A stretch of 41,751 nt of DNA from an uncultured Oscillospiraceae bacterium (lineage in GTDB: Bacteria; Bacillota; Clostridia; Oscillospirales; Oscillospiraceae), in the NCBI GenBank assembly GCA_947624395.1, contig CANQKA010000010.1, positions 1 through 41,751 of the forward strand. Direction: 5' to 3'. Under the pieces are notes generated by a model. That model was not told the origin of the DNA, ran no database searches, and saw nothing but the letters and a program-made list of their open reading frames with translations. The position numbers were made by a program, and so were the translations under genes. How positions within the stretch are numbered: the first letter of the stretch is position 1; the number at the start of each line of letters is the position of its first letter. This document shows positions 19,414 through 28,982 of the stretch, one piece after another.

Positions 19414-19503
19414 GTTCCGCCCTCCGGCCAGTATGTGTGGACTCAACATCAAAACATACTATGCGGAAGGTGGGAAAATGTGCGGCGGCTATTTATATTG
19501 ATT

Positions 19504-20637
19504 TTACTCTGTTTTGCCCTTTTGCGCAAGCCCCAGCACGATGGAGGCGATACGGTCTGTGGCGTCGGCCACGCCCAATTTCAAGCTCGCTTTGTGCATC
19601 GCGTCCAGCGCCGCCTTGTCGTTCAGCAACCCGGTCACGGTGTCATAGAGCTTGTCGCCGTCGAACTGGCCCTCCAAAAGCATCTTCACTGCCCCGGCCT
19701 TTTCCAGCACGCGGGCATTTTTCTCCTGGTGGTTGTTGACCACGTTGGGGCTGGGGACCATCACGGCGGGTTTGCCCAGATAGGTGAGCTCGCTGATGGT
19801 GGACGCGCCGCTGCGACAGATTATCAGGTCCGCCGCGGTCATCACCTTGGGCATGTCGTAAATATACTCCCGCACATCGATACAGGGACTGTGCAGGCCA
19901 GCGGCGTCCAGCTTTTCCCGCACGCCGTCGTAATAGCGCTTGCCGGTGGCATAAATAAGATGCAGGCCGGTCCCGTTGCCCATGCGGCGGATAAAGCCCT
20001 GCATGGCGCTGTTCATATAGTCCGCGCCCAGGGAGCCAAACACCGCCAGGACCACGGGCCGGTCCGGGTCCAGACCCAGCTCCCGCCGCGCCTTCGCCTT
20101 GTCCAGGTCCCGGAAGTCCACCCGCACCGGCGTACCGGTGACCTGCACCTTGTCCGGGTTTTTATAATACTGGCGGCTGTCCTCGAACCCCACCAGAATA
20201 CGGTCCACGGTCTTTTCCAGAAGCCGGGTGGTCAGCCCCGGCAGGGCGTTGGACTCGTGCACCGCCGTGGGGATACCCATGGCCGCCGCCGTTTTCAGAA
20301 CCGGGTAGCACACATAGCCGCCGGTGCCAACGGCCACGTCGGGCTGAAATTCCTTTATGTACCGCCTTGCAAGCCGCTGGCTGGACACCACCCGCCCCAC
20401 GGCCCGGATATTGGCGGCGATCATCTTCGGCGCCAGACTGCGCTGGAACCCGGAGATACGCACGGTTTTTAAGGCGTACCCCTCCCGTGGCACCAGCTCC
20501 GTCTCCATGTGCCCCTCGGCCCCCACGAACAGAAATTCCGCGTCAGGGACCAGCTCTTTGATGCGGCCCGCCACGCCCAGGGCCGGGTTGATGTGTCCGG
20601 CGGTGCCGCCGCAGGTAAACAACACTCTCATGCTCAT
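19504..20637 (-). CDS. murG: UDP-GlcNAc:lipid I GlcNAc transferase MurG
   Basis: A 377-residue peripheral membrane GT28 glycosyltransferase that makes lipid II. The N-terminal glycine loop is CGGTAGHINPALGVA, GTGGYVCYPVL follows, and the C-terminal donor site contains ICRSGASTISELTYLGKPA and NHQEKNA. It follows ftsW by 12 bases. A second ATG two codons in (20631) is equally placed for the ribosome site GGGGAGAG. Confidence 0.96.
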   Translation of the reverse strand: MSMRVLFTCGGTAGHINPALGVAGRIKELVPDAEFLFVGAEGHMETELVPREGYALKTVRISGFQRSLAPKMIAANIRAVGRVVSSQRLARRYIKEFQPDVAVGTGGYVCYPVLKTAAAMGIPTAVHESNALPGLTTRLLEKTVDRILVGFEDSRQYYKNPDKVQVTGTPVRVDFRDLDKAKARRELGLDPDRPVVLAVFGSLGADYMNSAMQGFIRRMGNGTGLHLIYATGKRYYDGVREKLDAAGLHSPCIDVREYIYDMPKVMTAADLIICRSGASTISELTYLGKPAVMVPSPNVVNNHQEKNARVLEKAGAVKMLLEGQFDGDKLYDTVTGLLNDKAALDAMHKASLKLGVADATDRIASIVLGLAQKGKTE

Positions 20638-20649
20638 GCTCTCTCCCCG

Positions 20650-21834
20650 CTATCGTTTCTCCGCCACGTCCCGGGATATGGACAGGACGATGCCCAGCTC
20701 CGCCATTTGCAGCAACAGCGCCGTGCCCCCGTAGCTGAACAGCGGCAGGGATATACCCGTGCAGGGGATGGAGTTGGTGCACACGGCCACGTTCAGGATG
20801 ACCTGCATGGCCAGGTGGGTGGTGATGCCCGCGCCGACCAACGCGCTGTACCGGTCCCGGGCATGCATGGAAAGCCAGAAGCCCCGGATGATAAGCAGCG
20901 CGAACAATGTCAAAATCAGCATCGCGCCGATGAAGCCCAGCTCCTCGCAGATCACGGAGAAGATGAAGTCGTTGTGCTCCTCGGGCAGGTAGAGATATTT
21001 CTGTCGGGAGTTGCCCAAGCCCAGGCCCAAAAGCCCGCCGGAGCCGATGGAATAGAGGCTCTGCACGATCTGATAGCCCTTGCCGGAGGCGTCCGCAAAT
21101 GGGTTGAGCCAGGCGGAAAACCGCTCCCGCACATAGGGGAACAGCGCGTAGCCGATGCCCAGCAGGGCCCCGACCCCCAGACCGCCGCCGACGAACCAGT
21201 AAAGGGGCAGCCCGCCCAGAAACAGCATCACCATACCGATGGCCAGAATGATGATGATGGCCGACATGTGCGGCTCCAGCACCAGCAGGAAGCAGATAAC
21301 GCCCAAGATCATTACAAAGGGCAATATGCCGTACCGGAAGGTCTTCATCTTCTCCTTGAAGGAGCATATGAGCACGGAGAAGAACAGTATCACGGCGATC
21401 TTGGTGATCTCGGAGGGCTGGAAGGTGGTGAAGCCCAGGTTGATCCACCGGCGGGCGTTGTTGGCCTTCTCGCCGATGCCGGGGACCAGCACCAGCACCA
21501 GCAGCGCCAGCGACGCCATCATCACGATGCCGGAGATGTGCCGGTAAAAGCCCATGGGAAACCGGGAGCACACGAACATGACGCCCACGCCGCACAGGGC
21601 GAAAAGCGCCTGACGCACGAAATAATAGGTGGCGTTGCCGTTGGTGGTGCCGGAGGGGTCGTAGTAGGCCCGGGCAAAGCTGGCGGACAGCACCATGACG
21701 ACGCCCACCGTCAGCAGCAGCAGCGTCAACAGCGCAAAGGGCAGGTCGATACTGCCCCGCTCGATGGAGTTGTCGTACGTATAGTCCGCAAGGCGCGTGT
21801 TTTCATATGTCACGGTGTTTTCCCTTGCCGCCAT
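20650..21834 (-). CDS. ftsW: peptidoglycan glycosyltransferase FtsW
   Basis: A 394-residue SEDS-family polymerase that works with the class B PBP at the septum. After a polar N-terminus of about 30 residues there are about ten hydrophobic segments. SEDS signatures include NARRWINLGFTTFQPSE, the IVQSLYSIGSGGLLGLGLGN stretch with EHNDFIFSVICEELG, and GISLPLFSYGGTALL near the C-terminus. It lies between mraY and murG; murD, often found here, is absent. Confidence 0.95.
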   Translation of the reverse strand: MAARENTVTYENTRLADYTYDNSIERGSIDLPFALLTLLLLTVGVVMVLSASFARAYYDPSGTTNGNATYYFVRQALFALCGVGVMFVCSRFPMGFYRHISGIVMMASLALLVLVLVPGIGEKANNARRWINLGFTTFQPSEITKIAVILFFSVLICSFKEKMKTFRYGILPFVMILGVICFLLVLEPHMSAIIIILAIGMVMLFLGGLPLYWFVGGGLGVGALLGIGYALFPYVRERFSAWLNPFADASGKGYQIVQSLYSIGSGGLLGLGLGNSRQKYLYLPEEHNDFIFSVICEELGFIGAMLILTLFALLIIRGFWLSMHARDRYSALVGAGITTHLAMQVILNVAVCTNSIPCTGISLPLFSYGGTALLLQMAELGIVLSISRDVAEKR

Positions 21835-21865
21835 TCGTCTTCACTCTCCTTCCCTATTTGTTCTT

Positions 21866-22876
21866 TCAGGCATAGCGGCCCATGCAGGCGAAAAATGATA
21901 CCACGGCGCACACCAGCGATATGGCCGTGAACAGCGTCACGATCTGGGTCTCGGTCCACTTGTGGCCCAGCCAGCCGCCCATCTCCAAATGGTGGTGGAA
22001 GGGGGCCATTTTGAAAAAACGTTTGCCGTGGGTCAGCTTGAAATAGCCCACCTGGATGATGTCGGACAGCGTTTCCAGAATAAATATCAGGCACAGCGGG
22101 ACCAAAATCAGGGGCATATCCAGCGCGAAGGCCATACCGCACACGGCCCCGCCCAGAAACAGGCTCCCCGTGTCGCCCATGAAGCACTTGGCCGGATGGT
22201 GATTGTAGAGCAAAAACCCGAACAGCCCGCCGGTGAGCCCCGCGGAGAACACGCCCAGGGCCCCGTACCGCCCGCCCCAGAAAAAGCTCACGGCGGTGTA
22301 GAAAAGGAACACCGGCACGGAAACGCTGGCGGCCAGGCCGTCGATGCCGTCGGTCAGGTTCACGGCGTTCACCGTGCCCACCACCACGAACGCGCACAGC
22401 GCGAAATACAGCCACTCGGGCATATGGATGGTAATGTTCCAGAACGGGACATACAGCGCCGGGGTCAGATACCCCTCCAGCCGCAGTAAGTACAGCAGCG
22501 CCACCGCCACCGCCAGCTGCAAGATGAACTTGGCCCTGGCGGACAGTCCCAGATTTTGCTTCTTCTTCAGCTTTTCGTAGTCGTCCAGAAAGCCTATCGC
22601 CCCGAAAAACAGGGAGAACACCAGCACGAACAGCGCACCCAGCTCCCCGGCCCGGATGTAGGTGAAGCCAAAGGATAAGACTGCCGCCGCCACGCCCGTG
22701 ATGAACATCACCCCGCCCATGGTGGGGGTCCCGGCCTTTGTCTTGTGCCAGTTGGGGCCGATCTCCTTGATCTCCTGGCCCGCCTTGATCTTCCGCAGCC
22801 AGGGCACGTATACCGTCCCCAGCAGGGCAGCCACCGCAAAGCCGGTCAGAAGGCTCTCGATAAGTCGCAGCGTCAT
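21866..22876 (-). CDS. mraY: phospho-N-acetylmuramoyl-pentapeptide transferase MraY
   Basis: A 336-residue polytopic enzyme that transfers phospho-MurNAc-pentapeptide to undecaprenyl phosphate, making lipid I. It shows TPTMGGVMFI, the FLDDYEKLKKKQNLGLSA Asp-Asp motif, NAVNLTDGIDGLA, CFMGDTGSLFLGGA and PFHHHLEMGGW. Its start is one base from the end of murE, so no murF gene lies between them. Confidence 0.96.
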   Translation of the reverse strand: MTLRLIESLLTGFAVAALLGTVYVPWLRKIKAGQEIKEIGPNWHKTKAGTPTMGGVMFITGVAAAVLSFGFTYIRAGELGALFVLVFSLFFGAIGFLDDYEKLKKKQNLGLSARAKFILQLAVAVALLYLLRLEGYLTPALYVPFWNITIHMPEWLYFALCAFVVVGTVNAVNLTDGIDGLAASVSVPVFLFYTAVSFFWGGRYGALGVFSAGLTGGLFGFLLYNHHPAKCFMGDTGSLFLGGAVCGMAFALDMPLILVPLCLIFILETLSDIIQVGYFKLTHGKRFFKMAPFHHHLEMGGWLGHKWTETQIVTLFTAISLVCAVVSFFACMGRYA

Positions 22877-22877
22877 G

Positions 22878-24332
22878 TCAGTCGTTCCTCGTTTTCTTCA
22901 GATGTTCCGCCACGATCTCCCGCTCGTCCATGTGGCGTTTGACCCCGTTGACCTCCTGGTAGGTCTCGTGGCCCTTCCCGGCCAGGACGATCACGTCCCC
23001 CGGCTGGTGGTTATCGATGGCCCAGCGGATGGCCTCGGGCCGGTCGCAAATGACCTGCTTCGGCGCGTCGGCGGGCATACCGGCCACGATCTCGTCGATG
23101 ATGGTCTGGGGGTCCTCGGTGCGGGGATTGTCGCTGGTGACCACGCAAAAGTCCGCCTCCGTTGCCGCTATGAGACCCATTTGGGGCCGCTTGGTCCGGT
23201 CCCGGTCGCCGCCGCAGCCGAACAGCGCCACCACACGGCCCTGTGACACTTCTTTCATGGTCCGCAGCACCTTTTCCAGCGCGTCCGGCGTGTGGGCGTA
23301 GTCAATGACAATGGTGAAGTCACCGCCTGTGGGGACTACCTCTACCCGGCCCTTCACGCCGGCGGCCCTGCCCAGAGACGCGGCGCAGTCGGCCAGAGGC
23401 AGACCCAGAAGCCGGCCCGCCGCCAGGGCCGTCATGGCGTTTTCCACGGAAAATGCCCCAGGGATACCCAGGCGCACATCCGCCTGCTCGTTTTTCGCGC
23501 AGGCCGTGAAGCGCACGTGGTCGGCGGCAAGGCGCACGTCAATGGCCCGCAGGTCCGCCGTCAGGTCACCCTGGGCGGAAAAGGTGGACACCGGGCACTG
23601 GGCGCGGTCGATCATGGTCCCGGCCCACCCATCGTCGATGTTGACGGCGGCTTTGCCGCACTGGGCGAACAACAGGGCCTTGGCCTTGGCGTATTCCTCC
23701 ATGGTCCCGTGAAAGTCCAGGTGGTCCTGGGTGAGGTTGGTGAAAAGCCCCGCCCGGAACCGGACCCCCGCCGTCCTGTCCAGGGCCAGCGCGTGAGAGG
23801 AGACCTCCATCACCGCGTAGGAGCATCCGGCGTCCGCCATCCGGGCAAACAGCTTTTGCAGGTCGTAGGACTCCGGCGTGGTGCGCTCCGTGGGGAATTC
23901 CTCGTCGCCTATCCAGTTGGAGATGGTGCCCACCAGGCCGACCTTTTCACCGGTCACGTCCTCCAGCATGTGCTTTATCAGCACGGTGGAGGTAGTCTTG
24001 CCGTTGGTGCCGGTGACGCCCACCATGGTCATCTTCTCGGAGGGGTACCCGAACCAGGCGCAGGACACCCGCGCCAGAGCCAGACGGCTGTCGGCCACCA
24101 GAATATAGGGCACATCGCCCTCCGGCGGGCGCTGGCAAAGCACCGCCGCCGCGCCCTTTTCCACCGCCATGGGGATAAACCGGTGGCCGTCGCTCTGCAT
24201 GCCGGGTACCGCCACGAACAGGTCCCCCGGCTGAACAGCCCGGGAGTCGTAGCGGATGTCCCGTATGTCCATATTCGGGTCCGCTGTGCTCTCGATCACG
24301 GAAAGCTCCGTGAGCAGTTCTCGCAGTTTCAT
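22878..24332 (-). CDS. murE: UDP-MurNAc-tripeptide synthetase MurE (meso-DAP type)
   Basis: A 484-residue Mur ligase that adds the third residue of the stem peptide. The ATP loop GTNGKTT is at 108-114, and the VEDV-type central domain ends SSHALALDRTAGVRF. The C-terminal domain carries DNPR at 401-404, the motif found in meso-diaminopimelate-adding enzymes (lysine-adding ones have DDPN), followed by DRPEAIRWAI and GKGHETYQE. So the wall is predicted to be meso-DAP type. Confidence 0.95.
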   Translation of the reverse strand: MKLRELLTELSVIESTADPNMDIRDIRYDSRAVQPGDLFVAVPGMQSDGHRFIPMAVEKGAAAVLCQRPPEGDVPYILVADSRLALARVSCAWFGYPSEKMTMVGVTGTNGKTTSTVLIKHMLEDVTGEKVGLVGTISNWIGDEEFPTERTTPESYDLQKLFARMADAGCSYAVMEVSSHALALDRTAGVRFRAGLFTNLTQDHLDFHGTMEEYAKAKALLFAQCGKAAVNIDDGWAGTMIDRAQCPVSTFSAQGDLTADLRAIDVRLAADHVRFTACAKNEQADVRLGIPGAFSVENAMTALAAGRLLGLPLADCAASLGRAAGVKGRVEVVPTGGDFTIVIDYAHTPDALEKVLRTMKEVSQGRVVALFGCGGDRDRTKRPQMGLIAATEADFCVVTSDNPRTEDPQTIIDEIVAGMPADAPKQVICDRPEAIRWAIDNHQPGDVIVLAGKGHETYQEVNGVKRHMDEREIVAEHLKKTRND

Positions 24333-24333
24333 G

Positions 24334-26682
24334 TCAGAATATCCCCGCCTTCGTCGCGTCGTTCAGCGTGACCGTCACGATGGTTCCGGGGTCCACCATC
24401 GTACCGGGTTCCACGCTCTGGCTCACCGTCAGTACGTAGTTGCTCTTCATCATGGTGCCCGTGCCGCGCACGTACAGACCGGCCCAGCTGGCCCGTATCC
24501 GGGCCACCTCGTAGCTCAGACCAAGCAGGTCCGGCATCTCCACCGGCTCCATCACCGGTTCCTCGCCGCAGTACAGAACGATCTCGCTGCCGGCAGCCAC
24601 CTTGGCGTTGGCGGCGGGCATCTGGGCCGTGACGGCCGCGCCGCCGCCCACGGTCTCCTTCAGGACGAATCCGGCCTCCTCCAAAATGGACTTGGCCTCC
24701 TCCGGCGTCTTACCGACAAGACGGGGCACCCGCTGGTCCACCAGCGCTTCCTCGCCCTCGCCGTATACCGGCGCCACGCCCAGATAGGGCAGGATGTCCT
24801 GCAGCACGGCGCCAACTACGGGCGCGGCCATGGTGCCGCCGCCCACGCTGTACGGGTTGTCCGGGCCGGGGTTTTCCAGCAGCACCAGTACCGCCACCTT
24901 AGGGTCGTCCGCCGGGGCAAAGCCCAGGAAGGAGCAGATATATTTTTTCGTGCCGTGCACGGCCTCATACACAACGTCCTCGGACGTACCGGTCTTGCCG
25001 GCCACCCGATAACCGGGCACATAGGCGTTGGAGCCGGTGCCGTCGGCCTCGTTGACCACGCCCTCCAGGATCTCGCAGCATGTCTTGCTGGTCTGCTCGC
25101 TGATCACCTGGCGGACGACCTTGGGCTCCCGCTGGCTGGCCACGGTGCCGTCGGCGTTCAAAAACTCGCTGACGAAATAGGGCTCCATGAGGTAGCCGCC
25201 GTTGGCCACGGCACTGACCGCGGTGATGAGCTGCATGGGGGTGATGGTGAAGGTCTGACCGAAGGAGGCCGCCGCCAGCTGGGACAGGTTGGACTTGTCG
25301 AAGAACACGTCCTCCGACCACCACAGACTGTCCGACTCGCCCGCCAGGTCCACGTGGGTCCTGTCGAACAGGCCAAAGGCCCGGATATACTTGTAAAACG
25401 TCTCGGCGCCGATCATTTGGCCGATGGTCACGAAAGCCACGTTGCAGGAATACTTGGCCGCCTCGGCCAGGTTGATGTCCCCGTGGCCATAGATATTGGC
25501 GCAGTTCAGCGGGTCCGTACGGCCAAGCACGTTGATACTGCCGCCGCAGAAAAAGGCGGAGGTATCCGGGTCCACAGCGCCGCACTCCAGGCCCGTGGCC
25601 AGGGTGATGATCTTGAAGACGGAACCGGGCTCATAGGTGTCGGACATGGCCTTGTTGCGCCATTGCAGCTGCCGCTCCTGCTCCAAAAGCGTGTCCCGCT
25701 CCTCCTCCGTGTGCACGTCCGCCCGGTCCACCCGCTCCTGGGCCTCGGGGCTCAGGGCCAGGTAGTTGTTCAGGTCGAAATTGCCCAGAGACGCCATGCC
25801 CAGAATGCCGGCGGTGTTCACGTCCATGACGATGCCAGCCGCGCCGTCCTGCAGATCGTAAGTCTCCGCCGCCGTTTCCAGGTGCTTTTCCAGGTAGAAC
25901 TGGACGGTCTGGTCCAATGTCAGCACCAGGCTCTGGCCGTCCACGGCGTCGTAATAGTCCTCAAAGTCCGTGAACATCATGTCCGTGCCGTAGGCGTTGG
26001 TAGCCCGGACGATGCGCCCGTCCGTGCCGGACAGGGCCTTGTCATAGTAAAGCTCCAGGCCGGAAAGGCCGTGGTCGTCGGAGCCCACAAAGCCTATCAC
26101 GTGGCTGGCGAGGCTGCCGTAAGGGTAATAGCGCTTGCTGGCCTCCTCGATCTTCACGCCGGTGAGGGACACATGGTCACTCTCGTCCTCCACAAGCTCG
26201 CCCTGGGCGTTGCGCCCCTCGTTTTCCTTGAACTGGCGGACCTGCTCGGTCACGTCGTCCTCCACCTTGCGGGCCACGGTGGCATACCAGGAGTCGGTGT
26301 TGAGGGTCTTTTCATAGACCTCGTTGTAGTCCAGCCCCAGAATATCGGCCAAGCCCTGGGCGATATAGGCGGGATTTTCCTCGTTCATCTTGATCTCGGC
26401 GGGGCTTATGTAGATATTGCTCACGGAGGCGCTCATGGCCAGAATGTTCATGTTCCGGTCGTAGATCGTCCCCCGGTGGGCGGAGACGGTGGTCTGGCGA
26501 AGCTGCTGCTCCACCGCCGCGGATTCGTAGGTGTCGTGGTCTATGATCTGCAGCTGGAACAGCCGTGCGCCCAGCGCGATAAATGCAACTATGCCGCACA
26601 CTATCATGAGGAACAGTGTGCGGCGAAGCATCATGCGGTTTGGCGACGTGAGAGACTTCTTCTCCCGGCGTTTCTTAAACAT
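24334..26682 (-). CDS. class B penicillin-binding protein with two PASTA domains (FtsI/SpoVD-like)
   Basis: A 782-residue septal transpeptidase. One N-terminal membrane anchor (about 22-40) is followed by the PBP dimerisation domain (SAHRGTIYDRN onward). The transpeptidase domain has SVFK at 354-357 (nucleophile Ser354), SCN at 412-414 and KTG at 563-565. PASTA repeats occupy about 651-706 and 714-773. In spore formers the PASTA-bearing copy next to murE is usually SpoVD, which builds cortex, but as the only class B PBP in this cluster it could also be the division FtsI/Pbp2B. Sequence alone does not decide. Confidence 0.92.
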   Translation of the reverse strand: MFKKRREKKSLTSPNRMMLRRTLFLMIVCGIVAFIALGARLFQLQIIDHDTYESAAVEQQLRQTTVSAHRGTIYDRNMNILAMSASVSNIYISPAEIKMNEENPAYIAQGLADILGLDYNEVYEKTLNTDSWYATVARKVEDDVTEQVRQFKENEGRNAQGELVEDESDHVSLTGVKIEEASKRYYPYGSLASHVIGFVGSDDHGLSGLELYYDKALSGTDGRIVRATNAYGTDMMFTDFEDYYDAVDGQSLVLTLDQTVQFYLEKHLETAAETYDLQDGAAGIVMDVNTAGILGMASLGNFDLNNYLALSPEAQERVDRADVHTEEERDTLLEQERQLQWRNKAMSDTYEPGSVFKIITLATGLECGAVDPDTSAFFCGGSINVLGRTDPLNCANIYGHGDINLAEAAKYSCNVAFVTIGQMIGAETFYKYIRAFGLFDRTHVDLAGESDSLWWSEDVFFDKSNLSQLAAASFGQTFTITPMQLITAVSAVANGGYLMEPYFVSEFLNADGTVASQREPKVVRQVISEQTSKTCCEILEGVVNEADGTGSNAYVPGYRVAGKTGTSEDVVYEAVHGTKKYICSFLGFAPADDPKVAVLVLLENPGPDNPYSVGGGTMAAPVVGAVLQDILPYLGVAPVYGEGEEALVDQRVPRLVGKTPEEAKSILEEAGFVLKETVGGGAAVTAQMPAANAKVAAGSEIVLYCGEEPVMEPVEMPDLLGLSYEVARIRASWAGLYVRGTGTMMKSNYVLTVSQSVEPGTMVDPGTIVTVTLNDATKAGIF

Positions 26683-26741
26683 ATGGGTTCTCCTTTGGAC
26701 ACGTGCTCACGGCGGCTGTCATTACCAGTATAATACCCCTG

Positions 26742-27335
26742 TCAACTGAAATATGCCTTGATCGACGACAGGATGTCCGCAAGCCCCAGAGAGAACATGT
26801 CCGCGTCCTGTTTTGTGACCACCTCGGCCCGGTCGGCGGAAGCGACGCCGGTCAGATAATAGATCTGCTCGTTGTCCGGCTCCTGCATGCCAAGCACGTT
26901 CACGGCCCGCTCTTCCACGTCCTCCAGGTTGAAGATGCTCTCGTATTCCACGGTGAGCTTGTTGCGCTGGGTCTCCAGCTGGTCGATCTGCCGCTCCAGC
27001 TTGGCGGCCGTGTCGGATATGTCCGTCAGGCGTATCTGGGCCAGCAGCATCATGGTCAGCATCACCACCACCACGGCTCCGCCCAGCAGGGACACCAGGG
27101 AAAAGCCCTGCCGGTTTTTCGCGGCGGCCTCTTCTTTACCGTCGGGCCGCACGTCCTCCCGGACCCACTCGCGGGGTTGGAGCTTTTCTCTGTGCCGGGG
27201 CCGCTTTTTCGGCTCGTCCTGTATGACCTCTTCCTCCGGCTGGTATATCTCCGGGTTGCTGAAGTCATAGGCCAGCGTTCCGTCCACCGCGCCGGTGACG
27301 AAGTTGTAGCTGTTGAACTTCCGAATGTCCGCCAT
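26742..27335 (-). CDS. ftsL: FtsL-like division protein
   Basis: A 197-residue bitopic protein. A long polar N-terminus of about 85 residues precedes one hydrophobic segment (VSLLGGAVVVVMLTMMLLAQ) and a heptad-patterned region (LERQIDQLETQRNKLTVEYE) typical of FtsL/DivIC, then VEERAVNVLGMQEP. Identification rests on this architecture and on its position between rsmH and the PBP gene. The start at 27335 is five bases after the rsmH stop; a 51-residue upstream extension would overlap rsmH and is rejected. The N-terminal tail is much longer than in Bacillus FtsL. Confidence 0.8.
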   Translation of the reverse strand: MADIRKFNSYNFVTGAVDGTLAYDFSNPEIYQPEEEVIQDEPKKRPRHREKLQPREWVREDVRPDGKEEAAAKNRQGFSLVSLLGGAVVVVMLTMMLLAQIRLTDISDTAAKLERQIDQLETQRNKLTVEYESIFNLEDVEERAVNVLGMQEPDNEQIYYLTGVASADRAEVVTKQDADMFSLGLADILSSIKAYFS

Positions 27336-27340
27336 GGTGT

Positions 27341-28270
27341 TCACACCCTTTCTGCGATCCTGAGCCGGGCGCTTCTGGCCCGGGGATTGTCCGCCAATTC
27401 TTCCGCGCCGGGTATCACCGGCTTGCGCGTGACGCTTTTCAGCGTCTGGACAAAACCGCAGGTACACACCGGGAAGTCCGGCGGGCACGTACAGCCGTTC
27501 TCACGTTTGCGGATGGCCTCTTTCACCAGCCGGTCCTCCAGGGACTGGAAGCTTATCACCAGCAGCCTTCCGCCGATCTCCAATCTGTCCGGGGCCGTGT
27601 CCAGCATCCGCTCCAGCGCGTCCAGCTCGTCGTTGACTGCGATGCGCACCGCCTGGAAGCACCGCTTGGCCGGGTGCTGCTTCTCCCGCAGGGCGGCCGC
27701 CGGCATGGTCTGGCGGATGATCTGCACGAACTGGCCTGTGGTCTCAACAGGTCCCTTTTCTCTGGCGGCAACCACCGCCGCGGCGATGCGTCCGGCGTAC
27801 CGTTCCTCGCCGTAGCGCCAGAAGATACTGCGCAGCTCCGCCTCCGTGCTGTTGTTCAGGATATCCCGCGCCGTCAGGGTCGCGGTCTCGTCCATGCGCA
27901 TGTCCAAAGGCGCGTCCTGCATGTAGGAAAAGCCGCGGCCGGCGTCGTCCAGCTGGGGCGAGGACACGCCCAGGTCGAACAGCATCCCGTCCACCTTCTC
28001 GATGCCCAGGCCGTCCAGAATGGCGCCCAGGTCGCCGAAATTGCCCTTGACCAGCTTCGCCTTATCCCCGAACCGGGCCAGACGCTTTCCGGCGTAGGCC
28101 AGGGCCTTATCGTCCCGGTCGATGCCCACCAGTTTTCCGCTGCCGGTGAGATGCTCCAGTATCGCCTCCGAATGGCCGCCAAGGCCCAGGGTCCCGTCCA
28201 CATAGGTCCCGTCCGGGTCTATCTCCAGGTAGTGCACACACTCCCGGAGCAACACGCTCTTGTGTTCCAT
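27341..28270 (-). CDS. rsmH: 16S rRNA (cytosine1402-N4)-methyltransferase RsmH
   Basis: A 309-residue SAM-dependent enzyme, formerly MraW. MEHKSVLLRECVHYL opens the protein, the SAM site is DGTLGLGGHSEAIL, and DLGVSSPQLDDAGRGFSY, RIAVNDELDALE and ISFQSLEDRLVK are all typical. Its start shares one base with the mraZ stop (TGATG), so the two are translationally coupled. Confidence 0.97.
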   Translation of the reverse strand: MEHKSVLLRECVHYLEIDPDGTYVDGTLGLGGHSEAILEHLTGSGKLVGIDRDDKALAYAGKRLARFGDKAKLVKGNFGDLGAILDGLGIEKVDGMLFDLGVSSPQLDDAGRGFSYMQDAPLDMRMDETATLTARDILNNSTEAELRSIFWRYGEERYAGRIAAAVVAAREKGPVETTGQFVQIIRQTMPAAALREKQHPAKRCFQAVRIAVNDELDALERMLDTAPDRLEIGGRLLVISFQSLEDRLVKEAIRKRENGCTCPPDFPVCTCGFVQTLKSVTRKPVIPGAEELADNPRARSARLRIAERV

Positions 28271-28686
28271 CAGAAGTCGAACTCCTGCATGACGGCCGCG
28301 ATGTTCTCCGGCGCGGCCTCGCTGTCACGCAGCGCCGCCCACTCGTCGCTGTCCCAGAACTCCGCGTGGTTGTTGGAGCCAAGGACGGTCACGTTCTTCA
28401 CAAGTCCCGCCCGCTCCCGCAGGTTTTGGGGCAGCAGGATACGTCCCTGGGCGTCCAGCTCGCACTTGCACGCGAAAGCGTACAGCGGCCGCATGGCCCG
28501 CTGCCGCACGTATGGCATCGCGTTGACTTTATCGGAAAAAATCTGCCACTGTTCCGCGCTGTAGGCGCACAGGCAGTGGTCCATAGAAAGCGTCACGTAA
28601 AACGCGGGGCCTAACTCGTCCCGCAGGCGTGCGGGAATGAACAGCCGCCCTTTGGCGTCCAGAGAATGCTGGTATTCGCCTGTCAT
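28270..28686 (-). CDS. mraZ: transcriptional regulator MraZ
   Basis: A 138-residue double-AbrB-fold DNA-binding protein and repressor of its own dcw operon. Both conserved halves are visible: GEYQHSLDAKGRLFIPARLR and the second FACKCELDAQGRILLPQNLR. The start at 28686 is set by GGAGAGGAGTG. Two perfect TGGGG operator repeats and a third partial one lie just downstream of its promoter. Confidence 0.95.
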   Translation of the reverse strand: MTGEYQHSLDAKGRLFIPARLRDELGPAFYVTLSMDHCLCAYSAEQWQIFSDKVNAMPYVRQRAMRPLYAFACKCELDAQGRILLPQNLRERAGLVKNVTVLGSNNHAEFWDSDEWAALRDSEAAPENIAAVMQEFDF

Positions 28687-28719
28687 GCTGTTCACTCCTC
28701 TCCTATGGGAAAATAAAAC

Positions 28720-28743
28720 ACTTTCCCCCACTTCGCCCCACTT
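28720..28743 (-). promoter_or_regulatory. MraZ operator boxes
   Basis: Minus strand AAGTGGGGCGAAGTGGGGG then AAAGTG: TGGGG repeated with 10-base periodicity, two perfect copies and a third that keeps only TG. This matches the known MraZ recognition pattern and lies at the predicted transcription start. Confidence 0.8.
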
Positions 28744-28749
28744 GCCTCT

Positions 28750-28778
28750 ATTATAGAGGGCAGGTATTCAAATTGCAA
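28750..28778 (-). promoter_or_regulatory. dcw operon promoter
   Basis: Minus strand TTGCAA (28773-28778), 17-base spacer, perfect TATAAT (28750-28755). The start would be near 28743, placing the MraZ boxes at +1 and just downstream. Confidence 0.85.
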
Positions 28779-28869
28779 GGGGTCAAAGACGGTTTTTTTA
28801 CAAATTTTTGCTGCCATTTTTTTCCTATTGTGGACGGCGTTTTTTCGCGCCACAACATCTTGAATCGAC
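28779..28869. other. AT-rich non-coding stretch between dcw promoter and upstream terminators
   Basis: No gene is visible here. It holds several T runs and one imperfect inverted repeat, TTGTGG...CCACAA (28828-28855), with a weak inner GCG/CGC pairing. It may be an UP-element-like stretch for the dcw promoter or simply spacer. Confidence 0.4.
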
Positions 28870-28900
28870 AAAAAAGACGCGTCCGAAAATCGGACGCGTC
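28870..28900 (-). terminator. second terminator of the surface protein gene
   Basis: Minus strand GACGCGTCCG with CGGACGCGTC around a short ATTTT-type loop, followed by TTTTTTG. It lies about 85 bases beyond the first terminator and protects the dcw promoter from read-through. Confidence 0.8.
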
Positions 28901-28982
28901 CTCGCGTGTTGAGCGTATGTTATTTTATATGTCCCCGAATCGACCCTGCTGGGGCTGACGGGACCAGGGAAGAGAAAAACCG

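Noticed and set aside
26742-27488. A longer form of the FtsL-like gene beginning at 27488.
   Set aside because: The extra 51 residues overlap the conserved 3' end of rsmH in another frame and have shadow composition; ATG 27335 is better.
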